Below, piece by piece: positions 18,007-26,010 of a stretch of 64,000 nucleotides of DNA. The notes beneath the pieces are model-generated. The model saw nothing but the letters and a program-made list of their open reading frames with translations, searched no databases and was not told where the DNA came from. Within the stretch, counting starts at the first letter, position 1, and each line of letters opens with the position of its first letter. This stretch comes from Microbacterium sp. CGR2 (GTDB taxonomy: Bacteria > Actinomycetota > Actinomycetes > Actinomycetales > Microbacteriaceae): the NCBI RefSeq assembly GCF_003626735.1, contig NZ_RBHX01000001.1:930001-994000 (forward strand), given 5' to 3'. Both the position numbers and the translations under genes were made by a program.

Positions 18007-19124
18007 GTGGACACTCGGGCGACCTGACGCGGCAGTTCTGCCGTCGTCATCTGGGGTGGCCTCTGCGCGCTCATCTGGGCGGCCTTCACCGTTCTCTTCG
18101 GTGGCGGTCCGCTCACGCTGACGATCAGAAGGACGGTCCCCTCGAAGGGGTCACGACTTTGGTCAGCACGACTGTCACCGCGGTGACCGCGCCCGTGACG
18201 TCCCCGCCTCCGGCGCCGCCGGCTCCGCCACCCGCTGCAGCGCCGAAGGTCGTGAACGTCGTGGCGCCGGTCGTGAAAGCCCTCGCTCCGGTCGCGAAGA
18301 CCGTCGTGGCGCCCGTCGTCGAAGCAGTGGCCGCTCCAGTGCAGCAAACAGCGCCGGCGGTCGTCGAGACCGTCACCGACACCGCGGCGAAGGTTCCGGT
18401 CGTCGCTCCCGTTGCGGCGCCGGTCGTAGAGGTGGTGACAGACACCGCTCAGGGCGTCGTCACGCCGATCGCGGAGGGAATCACCGACTCCCCGGTCTCT
18501 CGGATCACAGACCCGGTGCTCGACGCCGTCAGCGGCCTCCCTGTCATCGGGAAGGTCGTGGACGGCACGGGGGTCATCGATGTGGTGGACGAGGTCGTCG
18601 GCATCATCGACGACACCACGGAGGCGATCGGCGGGGTCATCGATGAGACCGTTCCGCCCGTGCTCGGCGGCGTGGACCCGACATCGCCCGACGGCTCCGA
18701 CGGGGCGACGGGGCCGACCGCGCCCAACCCGAGTTCCGAGTCGCCCTCCGCTCACGACTTGCTCGCCATCCCATCCGTTCGCTCCGCTGCTGTCGTCTCA
18801 GGAAGCGCGTTCGCTTCGCTCGCCCCCGCGTCGACGTTCCAGGATGCAGGGACGATTCCCGCTCTTCTCGGCTCGATGTCCTCAGCGGATGCCGGTGCGG
18901 CACAGCTGCGAGACACGGCTGACCCGTCAGCTTCTCATGCCCCACCCGGGGCTCCGGTCTCCCCGACTTCCTCCGCCGGTCCCGGTGGAGCATCTGCCCA
19001 TGCTCCCGCTCGCCTCAGCGACGTCGGCACGGATTCGCTCGGCGCCGGGGAACGCGTTCCCGGTGCATCCGACGACTCTTTGCCGGTGTCGCCGGTCTCC
19101 GGCACCGACGTCTCTCCTGACTGA
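18007..19124 (+). pseudogene. Val/Pro/Ala-rich secreted protein, N-terminus broken
   Basis: The body (about 18110-19124) encodes a long secreted-type protein rich in Val, Ala, Pro and Thr, with many APVV/VVAPV-like repeats and a Ser/Pro-rich C-terminus lacking LPxTG. In another frame, 18007-18105 reads as a clear signal peptide: GTG, DTRAT, a stop codon TGA (18025-18027), RRGSS-type basic residues expected, then VVIWGGLCALIWAAF and LFGGG. One extra base near 18107 would join this to SAHADD, a good signal peptidase site. So two lesions, a CGA-to-TGA change and a one-base deletion, separate the start from the body. Sequencing error is possible. Confidence 0.6.
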
Positions 19125-19146
19125 CTGACCGTCGCGCCGTCCTTTC

Positions 19147-19329
19147 TCATGGACGGCAGATGCTGTGCTGCGCGCGCACTCCACATCGCGCGCACCCATC
19201 GAGACTAGTGCCGGCGAGTAGACCGTCGTCTCCGGATGTTTCGGCAGCATTGGCGGCCGTCGCGCTGAACAGGGTGATCCCGCCGGCGATGAGCGTGCCC
19301 CACAGGGCCCGCTTCACAGATGTACGCAT
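19147..19329 (-). CDS. Small secreted protein, probably truncated
   Basis: The 60-aa product has a good signal peptide (RTSVKRALWGTLIAGGITLF, cleavage after ATAANA) and then only about 34 residues, beginning AETSGDDGLLAGTSLDG. The last 16 residues (CARCGVRAQHSICRP) are Cys/Arg-rich and look out of frame. AGGAG precedes ATG 19329. The mature part resembles the first unit of longer repeat-bearing surface proteins of this group, so this may be a remnant. It faces the broken secreted-protein gene tail to tail, 22 bases apart. Confidence 0.6.
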   Translation of the reverse strand: MRTSVKRALWGTLIAGGITLFSATAANAAETSGDDGLLAGTSLDGCARCGVRAQHSICRP

Positions 19330-19390
19330 GATGATTCTCCTGACTGAACTGGGCGCAGCATGCAAGCTCGAGCGAGCACCCGGAAACGCC

Positions 19391-19424
19391 GAACGCCCCC
19401 TGTCCCGAAGGACAGAGGGCGTTC
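19391..19424 (-). terminator. Hairpin terminator after rplI
   Basis: GAACGCCCCCTGTCC and GGACAGAGGGCGTTC form a 15-bp stem with one mismatch and a CGAA tetraloop. It lies 24 bases beyond the rplI stop and is a strong candidate end of the rpsF-ssb-rpsR-rplI transcript. There is no long T-run, as is usual in high-GC actinobacteria. Confidence 0.75.
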
Positions 19425-19447
19425 CGACAGGCGCAGTGCCGGTCGAA

Positions 19448-19900
19448 TTACTTGGCGGCGACGACCTGCAGCGTGATGACTGCGGTGACGTCGTCGTGCA
19501 GACGAACAGTCGCCTCGTGATCGCCGACCTGCTTGATCGGCGCCGTGATGTGCACCTTGCGCTTGTCGATCGCGCCGATACCGGCAGCCGCGACAGCGTC
19601 GGCGACGTGCTCGGTCTTGACCGAACCGAACAGGCGACCCTCGGAGCCGGCCTTGACGGCCAGACGCACCTTGGTGCCCTCGAGAGCGTTCTTCAGTGCC
19701 ACAGCGTCGTCGCGATCGTGGATCGCGCGTGCCTGACGCGCAGCCTGGATCGAAGCGACCTGCTTTTCGCCACCGCGGGTCCACGCCGTAGCGAAACCCT
19801 GGGGGATGAGGAAGTTACGGGCGTACCCGTTCTTGACCTCGACCACGTCACCGGCACTACCGAGCCCGGCGACCTCGTTCGTGAGAATCAGCTTTGCCAT
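19448..19900 (-). CDS. rplI: 50S ribosomal protein L9
   Basis: The 150-aa protein is full-length L9. The N-terminal RNA-binding domain contains the conserved [20 protein letters not shown] long connecting helix and a C-terminal domain follow, with [16 protein letters not shown]9 binds 23S rRNA domain V near the L1 stalk. It is the last gene of the rpsF-ssb-rpsR-rplI cluster on this strand, 11 bases after rpsR, and a hairpin follows it. Confidence 0.98.
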   Translation of the reverse strand: MAKLILTNEVAGLGSAGDVVEVKNGYARNFLIPQGFATAWTRGGEKQVASIQAARQARAIHDRDDAVALKNALEGTKVRLAVKAGSEGRLFGSVKTEHVADAVAAAGIGAIDKRKVHITAPIKQVGDHEATVRLHDDVTAVITLQVVAAK

Positions 19901-19911
19901 CTCGATACCCC

Positions 19912-20166
19912 TTACCGGCCAGCGCCAGCGTAGGGCAGGAGCGCCATTTCACGGGCGTTCTTGATCGCCGTGGCGATCAGACGCTGCTCCTGCACCGAGA
20001 CACCGGTGATGCGACGGGCACGGATCTTGCCGCGCTCCGAGACGAACTTGCGAAGGGTGGCGACATCCTTGTAATCGATGACACCAACCCGGATGGACTT
20101 CGCGGGAGCGGTGGGCTTGCCACCCTTCCGCGGCTTGCGGCGGTCGCCGCTCGACTTTCCAGCCAT
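19912..20166 (-). CDS. rpsR: 30S ribosomal protein S18
   Basis: The 84-aa protein is S18, with the conserved core [19 protein letters not shown] and the C-terminal [22 protein letters not shown] basic N-terminal tail ([14 protein letters not shown]) is as expected. S18 pairs with S6 on the platform of the 30S subunit. It lacks the zinc-ligand cysteines seen in zinc-type S18 paralogues. It lies between ssb and rplI in one transcript. Confidence 0.98.
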   Translation of the reverse strand: MAGKSSGDRRKPRKGGKPTAPAKSIRVGVIDYKDVATLRKFVSERGKIRARRITGVSVQEQRLIATAIKNAREMALLPYAGAGR

Positions 20167-20234
20167 TGTTTTTCCTTAGTGATGAGACGGATGCCGGCGC
20201 AGAGACAGGCTCTGCCGCCGGATCCAGAAGTTGA

Positions 20235-20756
20235 TCAGAACGGGGTGTCGTCGCCGAAGCTGCCCGGAGTGCTCCAGGCATCTGCGCTGGTCGACGAGCC
20301 GGGCGTTGACCACGGCTCCTCCGACACCTGCTGCTGCTGAGCGGGACGAGACTGTCCGCCGCCGCCACCGGCACCGCCGGCACCGCCGGTCGAGGCCGCA
20401 CGGGTGACCTGCGCGGTCGCGTACCGGAGCGAGGGGCCGATCTCGTCGACCTCCAGCTCGATCGCGGTGCGCTGGTTGCCCTCACGGTCCTGGTAGGAGC
20501 GCTGACGCAGACGGCCCTGCGCGATGACGCGCATGCCCTTCGTCAGCGAGCCCGCCACGTGCTCGGCGAACTCGCGCCAGACGGACGCGCGAAGGAACAG
20601 CGCATCGCCGTCCTTCCACTCGTTCGCGGCACGATCGAAGTTCCGAGGCGTCGAAGCGATGGTGAAGTTCGCCACCGGCAGCCCGTTCTGCGTGTAGCGC
20701 AGCTCGGGGTCGGCCGTGAGGTTGCCCACCACGGTGATGACGGTTTCGCCAGCCAT
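20235..20756 (-). CDS. ssb: Single-stranded DNA-binding protein
   Basis: SSB coats single-stranded DNA and recruits replication and repair proteins. The 173-aa protein has an N-terminal OB-fold ([21 protein letters not shown]) and a Gly/Gln-rich disordered linker ([12 protein letters not shown]). It ends in the acidic tip DDTPF that binds partner proteins. It lies between rpsF and rpsR, five bases after the rpsF stop, the standard arrangement. Confidence 0.97.
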   Translation of the reverse strand: MAGETVITVVGNLTADPELRYTQNGLPVANFTIASTPRNFDRAANEWKDGDALFLRASVWREFAEHVAGSLTKGMRVIAQGRLRQRSYQDREGNQRTAIELEVDEIGPSLRYATAQVTRAASTGGAGGAGGGGGQSRPAQQQQVSEEPWSTPGSSTSADAWSTPGSFGDDTPF

Positions 20757-20761
20757 GTTCC

Positions 20762-21130
20762 TTAGGCCTTCGCTGCCTTGGCGGCCTTGCGAGCAGCCTT
20801 CTCTTCGGAGCGCTTCGCCTCGAAGGCGACCATGGCCTGAGCCTCTTCCGAACGAAGGACCTTGGTGCGCATGATCTGCTCGTTCAGCTTCAGCTGACGG
20901 TCGAGCTCCTGCGTGGCCTCGCTGGTTGCGGTGAAGTTGACGACGGCGTAGATGCCCTCGTTCTTCTTCTGGATCTCGTAGGCCAGACGGCGCTTACCCC
21001 AGATGTCGACATTCTCAATCGAGCCACCATCGTTGGTGATGACCTTCAGGAACTTGTCGAGCGTAGGTGCGACCTGGCGCTCGTCGATCTCGGGGGTCAG
21101 AATGACCATGAGTTCGTACTGGTGCGTCAC
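20762..21130 (-). CDS. rpsF: 30S ribosomal protein S6
   Basis: The 122-aa protein is S6, with the conserved start [15 protein letters not shown] and the core [20 protein letters not shown]. It ends in a Lys/Ala-rich tail ([11 protein letters not shown]). The GTG start is preceded seven bases upstream by AAGGAGG. S6 binds S18 on the small subunit. It heads the rpsF-ssb-rpsR-rplI unit and has a leader with a stable hairpin. Confidence 0.98.
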   Translation of the reverse strand: MTHQYELMVILTPEIDERQVAPTLDKFLKVITNDGGSIENVDIWGKRRLAYEIQKKNEGIYAVVNFTATSEATQELDRQLKLNEQIMRTKVLRSEEAQAMVAFEAKRSEEKAARKAAKAAKA

Positions 21131-21156
21131 TTACCCACCTCCTTCGGACTAGAACG

Positions 21157-21251
21157 GCTTCCGGGGCTTTCCCGGAAGCAGGAGGGTGTGTGAACGTGTC
21201 GACCCGAGCAACCCGAATGGATGCCGGAAGGCAGACAACCTTGACAGTCTA
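21157..21251 (-). promoter_or_regulatory. rpsF promoter and leader hairpin
   Basis: On the minus strand TAGACT (21251-21246) is a probable -10 box. Downstream, GCTTCCGGG and CCCGGAAGC form a 9-bp hairpin with a 5-base loop (21157-21179), ending shortly before the AAGGAGG of rpsF. S6:S18 leader motifs are known to autoregulate rpsF operons in many bacteria. Whether this hairpin has the required CCG bulge is not clear. Confidence 0.45.
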
Positions 21252-21382
21252 GCCGAATACCCACCGCGACGCGCACATCCCTCGCGGGCAGCGCTGCGCG
21301 CCGCCTTCCTCGCACTCCTTTGGCATGCTGGAGGCATGCCCCGGTGACCGACATCGGGGCATACGACCGAAGGGGGGACGCC

Positions 21383-22087
21383 ATGCGCGTCAACAAATTT
21401 GGGGTCGGCGTCGTTCTCGCCGCCTCCGTCCTGCTCACGGGCTGCGCGGCCGGAGGCTCTGACGAGCCGACCGAGGACAAGCCCAGTGGCGCCGCTCAGG
21501 AGGAGAGCGCAGCTCCGGCATCCGACTGCCCCGAACTGGCAGACGGCGCGACCATCGACGGCGCCGACCTCGGCACCTGCGTGGCCGACGCGATGTCCGA
21601 CACGGCGGGCTACGCCGCCACGACCACCGTGATGGGCATGGAGACCACGGTCCGTTTCAACCCGGCTGAAGACGCCATCGCGTCCGAGTCACCCGCCGGC
21701 TCGCTCATCGTCATCGGCGAGGAGACCTGGGTGAAGTCACCGACCAGCGAGTGGCAGCCGGCCGACACGGAGTCCAGTGACCCGATCATCGCCGGCCTCA
21801 GCACCGGTGCCGCATCGGTGGCCAACGTCGACCCCTCGTCCGTCGCCGCCGGGATGACCGGTGAGTTCACGGTCGACGGTACGTCGGAGCGCCTCGGTCA
21901 GGAGGTCTTCCTGGTGAGCGGCACCGCCGAGCAGCAGGGCGTCTCGGTCGACGTCGTCTTCGAGGTCACCGCAGATTACGTCACCCTCGCATCGATCAGC
22001 TCGACGGAGGCCGAGGGCCAGCCGATCGAGGTCACCATGGAGATCACCGAGTGGGACGTGAAGCAGGACATCGTCGCACCCGTCTGA
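21383..22087 (+). CDS. Secreted lipoprotein
   Basis: The 234-aa protein has a type II signal peptide: basic start, hydrophobic stretch, and lipobox LLTGC with the acylated cysteine at about residue 21. A low-complexity Ser/Glu/Ala linker follows, then a soluble domain of roughly 180 residues rich in short strands. The domain resembles the LppX/LprG lipid-binding type in outline, but no motif proves it. GGGGGGA precedes ATG 21383. It is anchored to the outer face of the cell membrane. Confidence 0.82.
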   Translation: MRVNKFGVGVVLAASVLLTGCAAGGSDEPTEDKPSGAAQEESAAPASDCPELADGATIDGADLGTCVADAMSDTAGYAATTTVMGMETTVRFNPAEDAIASESPAGSLIVIGEETWVKSPTSEWQPADTESSDPIIAGLSTGAASVANVDPSSVAAGMTGEFTVDGTSERLGQEVFLVSGTAEQQGVSVDVVFEVTADYVTLASISSTEAEGQPIEVTMEITEWDVKQDIVAPV

Positions 22088-22143
22088 TTCGACTCTGACA
22101 CTGCGGGCCGGGGCTGCTGCCTTGGCCCGCAGTTGTTTCGTCG

Positions 22144-22746
22144 TCAGGACACCGCCGAGCCGGCCTTACCCGTGCCCGCGCTCTCGCGCCACTCATCTTC
22201 CAGCAGCGCGTAGACGAGCATCGTGGTCCACTCACCTTTGAACCATTCGCTCTCAACGAGGCGGGCCTCGCGGCGGAAGCCCAGGCGTTCCGCGACGCGC
22301 GCGGAGGACGCGTTCCGGTCGTCGAGCCGCGCGGTGATCCGATGCAGGCCCAGCCCGTCGAAGCCGATGCGGAGCAGCGCCTCGACCGCTTCGGTGGCAT
22401 ACCCGCGCCCGGCGAACCGCGGGTCGAAGATGTAGCCGACCTCACCCGAGCGGCTCTCCTCGCTGCGCCAGAACAGCACGACGTCCCCGACGAGCGTGCC
22501 CGTCGACCGCTCTTCGACGGCCAGGCACACGGCGTCGCCTTGCTGCGCGAAGCGAGTGGGTGCCCACGTCGTGGCGATCTTCTGCTCGACCTCCTGGCGG
22601 GACAGGGGTCCGTAGGGCACGTAGCGCACGACGTCGGCGACGGACTTGTACGCGTGCATCGCCTCGGCGTCGTCGAGAGTGATCGGACGAAGGTTCAGCC
22701 GTGGGGTCTGGATCGGGTAATCGGGAGCGTGGACCGTCTGCAGCAC
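22144..22746 (-). CDS. GNAT family N-acetyltransferase (RimJ/RimL-like)
   Basis: The 200-aa enzyme matches the RimJ/RimL type: TPRLNLRPITLDDAEAMHAY at the N-terminus, the acetyl-CoA loop FAGRGYATEAVEALL, and ASSARVAERLGFRREA near the end. GTG 22746 is chosen because TACAGT ends six bases before it, giving a leaderless transcript. ATG 22779 is the alternative. The acceptor molecule is unknown. Confidence 0.88.
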   Translation of the reverse strand: MLQTVHAPDYPIQTPRLNLRPITLDDAEAMHAYKSVADVVRYVPYGPLSRQEVEQKIATTWAPTRFAQQGDAVCLAVEERSTGTLVGDVVLFWRSEESRSGEVGYIFDPRFAGRGYATEAVEALLRIGFDGLGLHRITARLDDRNASSARVAERLGFRREARLVESEWFKGEWTTMLVYALLEDEWRESAGTGKAGSAVS

Positions 22747-22752
22747 GGCTTC

Positions 22753-22758
22753 ACTGTA
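22753..22758 (-). promoter_or_regulatory. Leaderless -10 box (TACAGT)
   Basis: TACAGT on the minus strand ends six bases before GTG 22746 of the GNAT gene, matching the spacing of the other leaderless starts in this window. Confidence 0.5.
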
Positions 22759-22866
22759 CGCCGGTAGCGTGGGCCGCATGGAGTGGATCGCGGGCACCGG
22801 AGCCGGAGACTGTTTGCGAGAGCGTCTCGACGCTCGTTCGACGACGACGCACACGGTCGTGAACCG

Positions 22867-23985
22867 ATGACCACGCCGCACACACCGACCACTTTCGACT
22901 CCCGGCCGCTGACCGATCCGGTGGATCCGGCCGCGGTGCGGGCCTTCGCGGCAGAGCTGCGCGCGCGTCAGTCCACGGGGATCACCGCAGCGACGGTCAT
23001 CGGAATCGTCGTCGCCGTCGTCGTCGGTGTCGTGATGATCCCCCTCTTCGTCTCGGTCGTGCTGGGTATCGCCTTCTCCAGCGGGTCCCCCGCTCTTGCC
23101 GCGATCCCGCTCGTGCTGATCGGACTGGTCCTGGCCGGCGTCGTGACGATGATCTGGATCGGAGTGCGCAACGCCAGAACCCGGCGTTACCGACTGAGCC
23201 GATTCGCCCAGGCCAACGGCATGACCTACGAGGGTCAGATCGCCGACCCTCCGCTGCCCGGGATGATCTTCAGCCTCGGTCGCTCCCGTCAGTCGACCGA
23301 TCTGATCCGTGGCACGCGCCCCCGCTTCGTCGAGTTCGGCAACTACCAGTACACGGTGCAGTCGGGGAAGAACTCGACGACCTACCGCTGGGGATATGTG
23401 GCGGTGAAGCTCGACGTGCCGCTGCCGAACATCGTCCTCGACGCCAAGGGCAACAACGGCTTCGGCTCGAACCTGCCCGCATAGTTCCAGAAGGAGCAAC
23501 GTCTGTCGCTGGAGGGTGACTTCGACCAGCACTTCACCCTGTACTGCCCTGTCGGCTACGAACGGGATGCGCTCTATCTCTTCGCTCCGGACATCATGGC
23601 GCGCTTCATCGACAACGCCGCCGAGCTCGATGTCGAGATCGTGGACGACTGGCTGTTCCTCTACACGCCCCGCAAAGTCTCGACGCTCGACCCGGCCACG
23701 TGGGCGTGGCTGTTCGGAGCAGTCGGTGCGCTGCTGATCAAGTTCGACCAGTGGGCGCGCTGGCGCGACGAGCGGTTGCTGGTCGAAAGACCGGATGCTG
23801 CAGCTACAGCATCCGGTCCCGCTCCGACGCGAGACCCACGGCTGCCGTTCGCGCCGCCCGTCGGCATGCTCACGCCGCCTCCCGGCGTCGCATCGGAAGG
23901 GCGCCGGCTGAAGCGCAGCGGAACGTGGTTGCCGATCGTGATCGTCATCGGCTTCGTCATCTTCTGGTTCTTGCGGATGCACTGA
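22867..23985 (+). pseudogene. Membrane protein gene interrupted by an in-frame TAG
   Basis: One reading frame continues from ATG 22867 to the TGA at 23983-23985, except for TAG at 23482-23484. Before the stop: two membrane helices (AATVIGIVVAVVVGVVMIPL and AAIPLVLIGLVLAGVV), then a soluble part. After it the same frame reads FQKEQRLSLEGDFDQHFTLY and continues coherently through VEIVDDWLFLYTP to a C-terminal membrane helix (VIVIGFVIFWFL). Codon use is unchanged across the stop. A single base change (for example from CAG or TCG) explains it. A shorter protein could restart at ATG 23596. Function is unknown. Confidence 0.75.
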
Positions 23986-24014
23986 GCAGACGTCGCGACG
24001 CGGAGCCGATTGTG

Positions 24015-24050
24015 GGGGTGGGTGCTGGCTGGGGACCGAGCGCCCACCCC
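24015..24050. terminator. Hairpin after the broken membrane-protein gene
   Basis: GGGGTGGGTGCT (24015-24026) pairs with AGCGCCCACCCC (24039-24050), a 12-bp stem with one G-U pair and a 12-base loop. It lies 29 bases beyond the pseudogene stop and could also end transcription of the convergent GAF regulator. Confidence 0.5.
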
Positions 24051-24208
24051 ATCCCCCCTCGGGATCGAAAGAAGATCGACTCTCCCTCCGCATGACGGCT
24101 ATCGCCGTCGCGCCGGCGATCAGCTGGGGACTGACAACGCGCGGCGCATAGCCAGATGGTATACCGGCGAACGTTGCACTCTGTTGCGTCTATGCGTCCG
24201 GATGGGTC

Positions 24209-25540
24209 TCACTCTGCGGCGAGGTGCTCGATCCACGTGACCAGAATGCTGCGCTTCGGCGAGCGTGCCGGCAGCATGCGCAACGCGAGCTGCAGCACCT
24301 CGAGATCGTCCCGACCGTCAGGGGTCTCCGCGTAGACCAGCAGCGCGTCGAGACTCGCCTCGGAAAGCATGGTCTCGCGGAGCGCGCCCCGAACGATCTC
24401 GCGGAACTCTTCGACACCGGGAGAGGTCGACTCGGGCAGCACCGGTCCGCGGTAGGCGCTGAGGGCCACGCGGTGCGCGCCGCGGTCGAGCAGCGACAGC
24501 ACATCGTGAGCGTCCGTCGCCACCCGCACCGGCAGCCGGTACGGGCGGGAGTCCGGCACCAGGCCGGGCGCGGATCGCTCGAGCACCTTGCGCAGCCGCA
24601 CCATCTCCGGGCGCAGGGTGTCGGTCGAGACGCCCTCTCCGTACACCAGTTGGCAGAGCCGCTCGGCCGACAGCCCCTCGCGGTGCACGGCGAGCATCAG
24701 CAGGATGGCGGCGTGCCTCGCGCTCAGCTCGATCAGCGACTCCTCGCGGTCGGACTGCGTCTCCAGCCGCGCCCGATCCCGGCCGAGAACATGCAGACGA
24801 GCGTGCGTCGTCGGCTGAGGCGGTGAGGCGGAGGGTGAGGGGGTGGTCCGGTGCTGTTCCTCGCGCCCGCGGAGTCGGGCGACCATCAGCTCCGCCTCGA
24901 CGGTGCGGGCGGTGGCATCGACGAGCATGCGCGCCTGTGAGGTCACCACCTCCACACCACCGGTGATGTCGATGACGCCCAGCACGCGATTCGTCTCGGG
25001 GTCGCGCACCGGCGCGGCAGAGCACGACCAGGGGTGAACGAGTCGGTTGTAGTGCTCGGCTCCGCGGATCTGCACGGAATGCCCGAGGGTGAGGGCGGTC
25101 CCCGGGGCGCTCGTTCCGACAGCACCCTCGGACCAGTTCGCGCCGGCCACGAATCCCACGTCCTCGATGTGCGCCCGCAACCGACGGTCGCCTTCGATCC
25201 ACATCAGCCGCCCTGCCTGATCACCGACCGCGACGACGACACCGCCGTCTTCATCGTCCCCCGGCAGCAGCAGGGCGCGAATGGTGTCCATGGCCGTCGC
25301 GAGCGGATGCGCACGCCGGTACTCGTCCAGCTCGTCACTAAAGAGATCGAGCGGCGGAACGCCGGTCGGTGCGACGCTCCCCCGCCAGGAACGCTCCCAC
25401 GACGCGCGGATGAGCGGTCGCACCTCGTCCAACCGGTGGTCGCCCAGATTGCCGGCGATGAGCTGTTCCTGTGCGCGCTCGAGAAGAAGTCGCGATGCCT
25501 CGAAGGGCGACGCGCGCGGAACCTGCTCCGGTGCAGACAC
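24209..25540 (-). CDS. GAF-domain transcriptional regulator (AcoR-like N-terminus)
   Basis: The 443-aa protein has an N-terminal segment like that of AcoR-type activators (RPLIRASWERSWRGS), a GAF ligand domain (about residues 95-215, with VGTSAPGTALTLGHSVQ), and a C-terminal winged-helix-like region (LSARHAAILLMLAVHREGLS). It lacks the sigma-54 AAA domain of true AcoR. In actinobacteria such regulators often sit beside aldehyde dehydrogenase genes, but none is here. GGAGA precedes the GTG. It is divergent from the trehalose operon, 176 bases away, and may control it. Confidence 0.8.
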   Translation of the reverse strand: MSAPEQVPRASPFEASRLLLERAQEQLIAGNLGDHRLDEVRPLIRASWERSWRGSVAPTGVPPLDLFSDELDEYRRAHPLATAMDTIRALLLPGDDEDGGVVVAVGDQAGRLMWIEGDRRLRAHIEDVGFVAGANWSEGAVGTSAPGTALTLGHSVQIRGAEHYNRLVHPWSCSAAPVRDPETNRVLGVIDITGGVEVVTSQARMLVDATARTVEAELMVARLRGREEQHRTTPSPSASPPQPTTHARLHVLGRDRARLETQSDREESLIELSARHAAILLMLAVHREGLSAERLCQLVYGEGVSTDTLRPEMVRLRKVLERSAPGLVPDSRPYRLPVRVATDAHDVLSLLDRGAHRVALSAYRGPVLPESTSPGVEEFREIVRGALRETMLSEASLDALLVYAETPDGRDDLEVLQLALRMLPARSPKRSILVTWIEHLAAE

Positions 25541-25716
25541 ACTGTCTCCGATCGTCGAAGATGACGCGTGGTCTCAGTGTAGGAGCCGGATGCCGCGGGC
25601 GGAACCGGCTCATCCGCGACGATGTGTAGCGGTAAACACCGGACTTGGCAATATGGTTTCCACTTTTTCTGTCCCCTCCTAACGTGAGCAGCACCGCCAC
25701 GACAAGGAGGCCTCCC

Positions 25717-26010
25717 ATGGCTGTCAGAACCACCGCTCCGCCTCGGCCCGCCACCCATGAGGCCCACGGATCGGTCGTAACGGACGACGCCGAGCCGACG
25801 ACGCACCACCTGGTCGACTTCGACCGCTATGTCGTCAGCCAAGACGGCCCGGTCGGGTACGTCGAGGTCGTGGCCCACGTGTTCGTCTGCTATCTCGGCC
25901 ACCCGTACGCCAAAGCCGAGGAGATCGCTCAGGTACTGGACTTCGAGCGCGCAGTGCAGATCGTGGCTGGACGAGCGAGGGCCGCACGGCGGCATAAGCT
26001 CGCCACATGA
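25717..26010 (+). CDS. Unknown 97-aa protein, first gene of trehalose operon
   Basis: I do not recognise this protein. It has a disordered, Thr/His-rich N-terminus and a soluble core with DFDRYVVSQDGPVGYVEVVA followed by HVFVCYLGHPYAKAEE, ending in basic residues. No signal peptide or membrane helix is visible. AAGGAGG lies six bases before the ATG, the best ribosome-binding site nearby. Its TGA overlaps the ATG of glgX (ATGA), so the two are translated together. A role in glycogen or trehalose metabolism is inferred only from that coupling. Confidence 0.7.
   Translation: MAVRTTAPPRPATHEAHGSVVTDDAEPTTHHLVDFDRYVVSQDGPVGYVEVVAHVFVCYLGHPYAKAEEIAQVLDFERAVQIVAGRARAARRHKLAT

Noticed and set aside
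22780..24093. Long minus-strand extension of the GNAT frame.
   Set aside because: It runs antisense through the broken membrane-protein gene; the GNAT homology begins near 22746.
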